The position numbers and the translations under genes were made by a program. Of a DNA stretch of 10,006 nt, positions 6,523-10,006 are shown in pieces (positions within the stretch are counted from its first letter, which is position 1; every line of letters starts with the position of its first letter). This stretch comes from Syntrophaceae bacterium UBA5744. Lineage in GTDB: Bacteria > Desulfobacterota > Syntrophia > Syntrophales > UBA2192. The stretch covers positions 1-10,006 of the forward strand of contig DIFQ01000043.1 in NCBI GenBank assembly GCA_002419215.1. Direction: 5' to 3'. Below the pieces are notes generated by a model. The model worked only from the letters and a program-made list of their open reading frames with translations, did not search any database and was not told the origin of the DNA.

Positions 6523-7728
6523 TTATATGGCGTTGTAAAGACGGTCACCCTTGCGGGTCCGGTCGAAGCAGTAGGCATCCGTGCCCGGGACGATCACTCT
6601 CACGGCGGGAATGCCCGTCTCCGGCCTCGTCAGGTCGACGGCGATGACCCTGTCCAGGCCGCGCTCCCGCAGCCTCCCGACGCAGGCCTTCAGGTCCTCG
6701 GCGATGTCGTTGCTGTATCCTATTTCCATGTCGCTGAGGCCCTTGGAGCTCAGAACGACGAATCGCGGGTCGTCCCTGGATTCATCGTGTGTGAGATACA
6801 GGGGGCTTGTGTCGCGGAGCCCGCCGGGGCCGTTCTTGACCAGGAAGAGGGCGCGCGTGGTCGCCATCTCCATGAGCGCCCTTCCCATGGCGACCTTCGG
6901 GTCCGTGTGGGCGCCGAACCCCTCGATCGGCAGCGTGTCGCCGTGGCGCATGTCCTTGCAGAATGCCGCCACGACCGGGATGCCGATGTCGGAAGTGATG
7001 TCGCGGGCAACGATGTCGATCCCGGCTTCCTCGAACTTCCGGGCGATGTCGATCAGGAATTGCTGGTCGGGCTTGTCCTCGATGAACACCGGATCGCCGT
7101 AACGGCGGTTGTACTTGGCAATGCTCCAGGCGTCGCGCTCGACGATCTCCGTCAGGGCGTGGAATACGGCCTCCTCGATGGTGTTGCCCGACGCGAGGCC
7201 GTTCGTGTGGGAGCCGTAGAGAAGCCCCTCGTCACGGTGGAAGGGGTGGTAGACCTCTTTCGCGGGGACGAGGATCTCCCGATCGTTCGCGATGTCGTAT
7301 CCCCAGGTCCAGTGGAGGTCCGTGTCGGGCTCGTAATCGCTGAACTGCGAGAGGACGAGCGCGGCGGGGTCGAGGGTGTTGTGCTTTTTTCGCAGGGCGT
7401 TGTAGCTTCCCACGACAAGACAGTCCGACCACTCTTCGCGGAACTCCGAGGAGTATCGCTCGATCGATTCGAGGGTGAGGGAAACCTGGGCCTGGATCGC
7501 CGATGTTCCCTTGCCGGTGTGGAAGGTTTCCGATTCATCGGGCCGGAGCCGCCAGCAGGTGAAAACGGGGATGCCGATGCGGTCCAGGGCGGTTGCATCG
7601 CGAAAGTCTCTCATCCCGAGAAGAGTCCGCATGCCCTCGACGAAGTGCAGCGTGTCGGCGGGCATCTTAGAGCGGTGCGTCTCGTGGATGTAAACCTTCG
7701 GGCAACTCTTGAACTTGATGGCTGACAT
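6523..7728 (-). CDS. YcaO-family ATP-dependent backbone-modifying enzyme
   Basis: A 401-aa member of the YcaO family. These enzymes use ATP to activate a peptide amide for azoline, thioamide or amidine formation; E. coli YcaO is linked to RimO-dependent ribosomal protein methylthiolation. ATG 7728 has AGGAGG just upstream (7738-7733). ALDRIGIPVF (47-56) is the usual family opening. The nucleotide-binding elements follow: GKG...SLTLESIERYSSE (72-95, E87 and E90), NGLASGNTIEEAVFHALTEI (176-195) leading into VERDA (196-200, E194, E197, R198), and MGRALMEMATTRA (281-293, E287, R293). The C-terminus (RLYNAI) lacks the PxPxP end typical of azoline-forming cyclodehydratases. Overall it looks closer to the methanogenesis-marker-1/thioamide type, though I cannot confirm that without alignment. 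It is first gene of an operon with the 118-aa protein. No TfuA, ThiF/E1-like or dehydrogenase gene is nearby, so substrate and chemistry are open. Confidence 0.88.
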   Translation of the reverse strand: MSAIKFKSCPKVYIHETHRSKMPADTLHFVEGMRTLLGMRDFRDATALDRIGIPVFTCWRLRPDESETFHTGKGTSAIQAQVSLTLESIERYSSEFREEWSDCLVVGSYNALRKKHNTLDPAALVLSQFSDYEPDTDLHWTWGYDIANDREILVPAKEVYHPFHRDEGLLYGSHTNGLASGNTIEEAVFHALTEIVERDAWSIAKYNRRYGDPVFIEDKPDQQFLIDIARKFEEAGIDIVARDITSDIGIPVVAAFCKDMRHGDTLPIEGFGAHTDPKVAMGRALMEMATTRALFLVKNGPGGLRDTSPLYLTHDESRDDPRFVVLSSKGLSDMEIGYSNDIAEDLKACVGRLRERGLDRVIAVDLTRPETGIPAVRVIVPGTDAYCFDRTRKGDRLYNAI

Positions 7729-7756
7729 GGCCCCTCCTGCCGTTGGAAACTTGTGT

Positions 7757-7786
7757 AATGAACGATATTTCCCAACCAAAAGTCAA
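7757..7786 (-). promoter_or_regulatory. Putative promoter of the YcaO operon
   Basis: On the minus strand TTGACT (7786-7781) is a good -35. The best -10 at usable spacing is TTCATT (7762-7757) with an 18-bp spacer, which is poor. It lies between the repeat region and the start codon and would give a short leader of about 20 nt. Confidence 0.3.
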
Positions 7787-7795
7787 TGAAAAAAG

Positions 7796-8630
7796 AGGGC
7801 TTCCGGATTCAGGCTTCGAACTTCGGAAAAGAAGAGTCGACAGCAGACAGCCGACAGCCAACAGCCGACAGCCAACAGCCAACAGCCAACAGATTCCTGC
7901 TGCAGGCTAAAACTGTAGACTGCAGGCTTCGGGACGTCGCCACGGCGGCGGACCGGACGGAGTCATTGCGAACCGAGCCACTGAGGAAGTGAAAGAAGTG
8001 CGTGAGTGCGGAAGTGCGGTAGTGAAGAATAGAAGAGGGATTCGGATTAAAAACCGGGCTTCCGGATTCCGGCTTCAGGCTTCGGGACCAGAAAATATAA
8101 ACAAGAAGTCATTGCGAGCGAAGCGCGGCAATCTTCGTTATTTCATTCTGAATCGTTGATTACCACGCCTCACGCGGTTCGGCTCGTAATGACCCATTTT
8201 TGAGCTGTTTCTTAGGAACCGAGCACCTGTTCTGAGCCTGTCGAAGGAGCGCGAGGTGTGGCAATCTTCGTTTGAGATATTTTGCTGAGATTGCTTCGTC
8301 ACGAAAATTCACCCTCACCTCAATCCTCTCCCCTCAAGGGAGAGGAAGACCAAGGTAAAGGTTTTCACAGGTTCCACGCAATGACGAAATCAACGAAACA
8401 AACGAAAAGAACGAGTATCTTCCCGAGACCCGATGCCAGAACCTCACTGCGAAGCAGCCGGATTGCTTCGTCGCACTGAGCCGGTCGAACGTGCTGCTCG
8501 TGATGACGGAAAAGTCAAAAAGAAAGGATTCCGAAATTCGGGCTCCTGAAGCCCGATGCCTGCCGCGACGCGGCCGGCAAGCCTCTCCCCGGGACGGGGG
8601 AGAGGGGAATCAAGGAAGAAAGTTGAATAG
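7796..8630. repeat. Large intergenic repeat region
   Basis: More than 800 bp without a gene. Contents in order: GGCTTCCGGATTCAGG heptamers (7799-7830); eight tandem CGACAGC/CAACAGC heptamers (7838-7893); a block matching 81-146 in inverted orientation (7913-7978); a block matching 1567-1653 directly (7973-8059); GGCTTC heptamers with CAGAAAAT and TCATTGCGAGC (8058-8119); a block matching 1479-1571 directly (8131-8223); GAGGTGTGGCAATCTTCG (8252-8269); and the inverted copy of 4531-4648 (8326-8434). CCTCTCCCC...GGGGGAGAGG (8581-8605) can form a hairpin, but no T-run follows on either strand. Confidence 0.85.
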
Positions 8631-8634
8631 GGAC

Positions 8635-9306
8635 TTAGAGATTTTTGGCGGCCCAGAGCGCAGCCTGGAGCCGGTTGGGGACGTTGATCTTCTTGAAGAT
8701 GTTGTAGATGTGCGTTTTCACGGTGTGGGGGCTGATGCAGATCCGGGCGGCGATCTCTTCGTTCGTGGCGCCGGACACAACCATGCTGAGGATCTCGAGC
8801 TCGCGCTGCGTCAGGAAAATCACGTCCTTTTTCGAGGACTCGGCGGTGGAGCGCTGCGAAAGGATGCACTTGGCCATGATATCGCGGGAAAGCCACATCT
8901 CGCCCTTGAAAAGGGTCTGGATGCCCTTCATCATCTGATCGAGTGAATCCGTTTCGTAGAAGAAGCCCCGGATGCCCCACGACACGGCCCTCTCCTCGAT
9001 GCCAAGGCCTGGCCGGACATTGAAGAGGGCTACCAGGCACTTCGACAGGATCCGCTTTCCAGCCACGGCCAGCGCCATGAAGTACTTCACGGGATCCCGC
9101 TCGGGGCAGTCCAGGAGCACGAGGGTGGCGTGGTCGGGTTCCTGCGGATTGACGGAGATCGTGCCGGGATCGGTTGCGACCTTGCAAGTAACCCCGGTAC
9201 TGGCGGTCAGATAGTGGGCCATCAGATCGCACTGCAGTTTTCGGGCGCTGACGATCTGGATCGTTTTCTTGTTCAGCGACTCGGATTTTGCCGGCCTGCT
9301 TTTCAT
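8635..9306 (-). CDS. CsgD-like LuxR-family transcriptional regulator
   Basis: A 223-aa NarL/FixJ-type regulator. Residues about 163-222 are a LuxR-type helix-turn-helix: LTQRELEILSMVVSGATNEE, then the recognition region ISPHTVKTHIYNIFKKI (191-207), then NRLQAALWA. The C-terminal half strongly resembles E. coli CsgD (KTHLYNLFKKIAVKNRTQA there), as does FKGEMWLSR before it. CsgD is the biofilm regulator of curli and cellulose. Residues about 14-135 correspond to a degenerate receiver: D66 (VLLDCPERD) sits where phospho-acceptors lie, but the usual acidic pair at the end of strand 1 is replaced (IVSARKL) and no clear KP motif follows. Phosphorylation-independent control is therefore likely, as in CsgD. 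ATG 9306 is the first plausible start; only a weak AGG precedes it. No curli genes are visible, so its targets are unknown; the surface-protein genes in this window are candidates by inference. Confidence 0.87.
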   Translation of the reverse strand: MKSRPAKSESLNKKTIQIVSARKLQCDLMAHYLTASTGVTCKVATDPGTISVNPQEPDHATLVLLDCPERDPVKYFMALAVAGKRILSKCLVALFNVRPGLGIEERAVSWGIRGFFYETDSLDQMMKGIQTLFKGEMWLSRDIMAKCILSQRSTAESSKKDVIFLTQRELEILSMVVSGATNEEIAARICISPHTVKTHIYNIFKKINVPNRLQAALWAAKNL

Positions 9307-9319
9307 GGTGCCTGATACC

Positions 9320-9425
9320 GATTAGAGCCTGATTAGGGAAAATCTAATACTTGAGTAGTAGTACAAGCATTTTCCGTTCCACGCGGTAAGGCGGAGTGCA
9401 AATAAGCTGATTAGTTCATGATTAC
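9320..9425 (-). promoter_or_regulatory. Upstream region of the CsgD-like gene with paired GATTA motifs
   Basis: This 106-bp stretch directly upstream of the regulator is free of the dispersed repeats. GATTAG occurs at 9320-9325, 9331-9336 and 9409-9414, and GATTAC at 9420-9425. They form two pairs, each offset by exactly 11 bp (one helical turn), with the pairs 89 bp apart. CTTG (9350-9353) and CAAG (9364-9367) form an inverted repeat with a 10-bp spacer. This layout looks like operator sites, possibly for autoregulation. I could not place a convincing -35/-10 pair. Confidence 0.4.
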
Positions 9426-9509
9426 ATATAGATGTGCTTATAACAGAGTGGCTTCAGGGAGGCGGGGAGGCTATACAATAATTTGACAGGCAGGCGCGAA
9501 GGGCATGGG

Positions 9510-10006
9510 TTTCGAGCCTCAGGATTCCGTCTTCGGATTAAAAACCGGGCTTCCGGACTCCGGCTTCAGGCTTCGGGCTTCGGGACCAGAAAATAGAAAA
9601 AGAGTCATTGCGAGCCGAGCCACTTGACTAGTGAAGAAGTGGCAAGTGACTTGTGGCTAGTTCAAAAGAAATTCCATCTCAGGCACAAACCACTAAACAC
9701 AAATCACAAATCACTTCGGTCGCGAAGCGGCCGTGGTGTGGCAATCTTCGTTTGAGATTCCTTTTTTCTGATTCCGGCTTCGGGCTTCAGGATCAGAAAA
9801 TAAAAAGAAAGTCATTGCGAGCCACGGACCCCGACTTCGTCCGGGGTTATCGATGAAAGAAACACCTTTAATCTCGTAGGGCCCGATCCCCGATCGGGCT
9901 TGTCGGGCCGTTCGGGGAACGGCCCCTACATCGTTCGACCATGGGTCGAGCTGTTTCTTAGGAGCCGAGATGCTGGGGAAGTGAAGAAGTGAGGGAGTGC
10001 AGGAAG
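9510..10006. repeat. Terminal intergenic repeat region
   Basis: About 500 bp without a gene. It holds GGCTTCG heptamers followed by CAGAAAATA and TCATTGCGAGCC twice (9547-9618 and 9770-9823), GTGTGGCAATCTTCG (9736-9750), a GACCCCG/CGGGGTT block (9826-9847) like that at 1367-1389, an element with terminal complementary ends (9876-9933) containing the 9-bp hairpin GGGCCGTTC/GAACGGCCC (9905-9925), then GAGCTGTTTCTTAGGAGCCG (9948-9967) and the beginning of an AAGTG-rich block running off the window. Confidence 0.8.

Noticed and set aside
6787..7725. 312-codon plus-strand open frame
   Set aside because: Antisense shadow of the intact ycaO gene, with no recognisable protein features.
7838..7893. 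CRISPR-like array
   Set aside because: Units are 7 bp and directly contiguous, without unique spacers, so this is a simple tandem repeat.
4531..8434. Composite transposon bounded by the inverted repeats
   Set aside because: No transposase, integrase or target duplication is visible, and the arms are made of the same low-complexity modules found in other gaps.
8581..8605. CTCTCCCC/GGGGGAGAG hairpin as terminator of the CsgD-like gene
   Set aside because: No T-run on the minus strand; similar CTCTCCC text is common in the repeats of this window.
7729..8630. RiPP precursor peptide gene upstream of ycaO
   Set aside because: The stretch is dispersed repeat sequence; I saw no short frame with a ribosome binding site and a leader-core pattern.
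8444..9232. 262-codon minus-strand open frame
   Set aside because: Overlaps the CsgD-like gene in another frame on the same strand. The CsgD frame has clear HTH homology, whereas this one is Arg/Pro/Gly-rich noise that runs into repeats.

Overview
The window reads as chromosomal DNA of a Gram-negative, moderately GC-rich bacterium. The best fit is Desulfobacterota (the former Deltaproteobacteria; Geobacter- or Syntrophales-like). Three things together suggest this: a GEMM-I (cyclic-di-GMP class I) riboswitch in front of an exported CFI-box protein, a PEP-CTERM protein, and very repeat-rich intergenic DNA. The assignment is inference from gene content only.

Layout. Positions 1-290 are intergenic repeats. 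A likely promoter (311-339), a GEMM-I aptamer (354-445) and a switching hairpin (443-478) then precede a 248-aa exported fibronectin-III/CFI-box protein (512-1258, +). After about 760 bp of repeats comes a short response regulator with a C-terminal membrane helix (2071-2559, +). On the minus strand follow a full-length PolX DNA polymerase/PHP phosphoesterase (4446-2707) and a PEP-CTERM protein with a DUF4114-like C-terminus (5721-4960) that ends in a strong terminator. Next is a two-gene minus-strand operon: a YcaO-family ATP-dependent enzyme (7728-6523) and an unrecognised 118-aa cysteine-containing protein (6508-6152). The last gene is a CsgD-like LuxR-type regulator (9306-8635, -). About 700 bp of regulatory DNA and repeats closes the window.

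Theme. Several genes point to the cell surface and biofilm: a c-di-GMP-riboswitch-controlled exported protein, a PEP-CTERM protein (a class usually tied to exopolysaccharide export), a CsgD-like regulator and a membrane-tethered receiver. Whether they act together is inference. PolX (DNA repair) is a housekeeping neighbour. The YcaO/118-aa pair is the least explained unit: no TfuA partner and no precursor peptide is visible beside it.

Non-coding DNA. All the long gaps are built from a limited set of modules: 7-bp tandem repeats of two families, a 9-bp TTTCGTT-type repeat, and dispersed blocks containing 'TCATTGCGAGC'. These blocks recur in the same cyclic order. Two large inverted copies (81-262 with 7796-7978; 4531-4648 with 8326-8434) and long direct copies (1479-1653 with 7973-8223) link distant gaps. 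No rRNA, tRNA, CRISPR array or transposase gene was seen.
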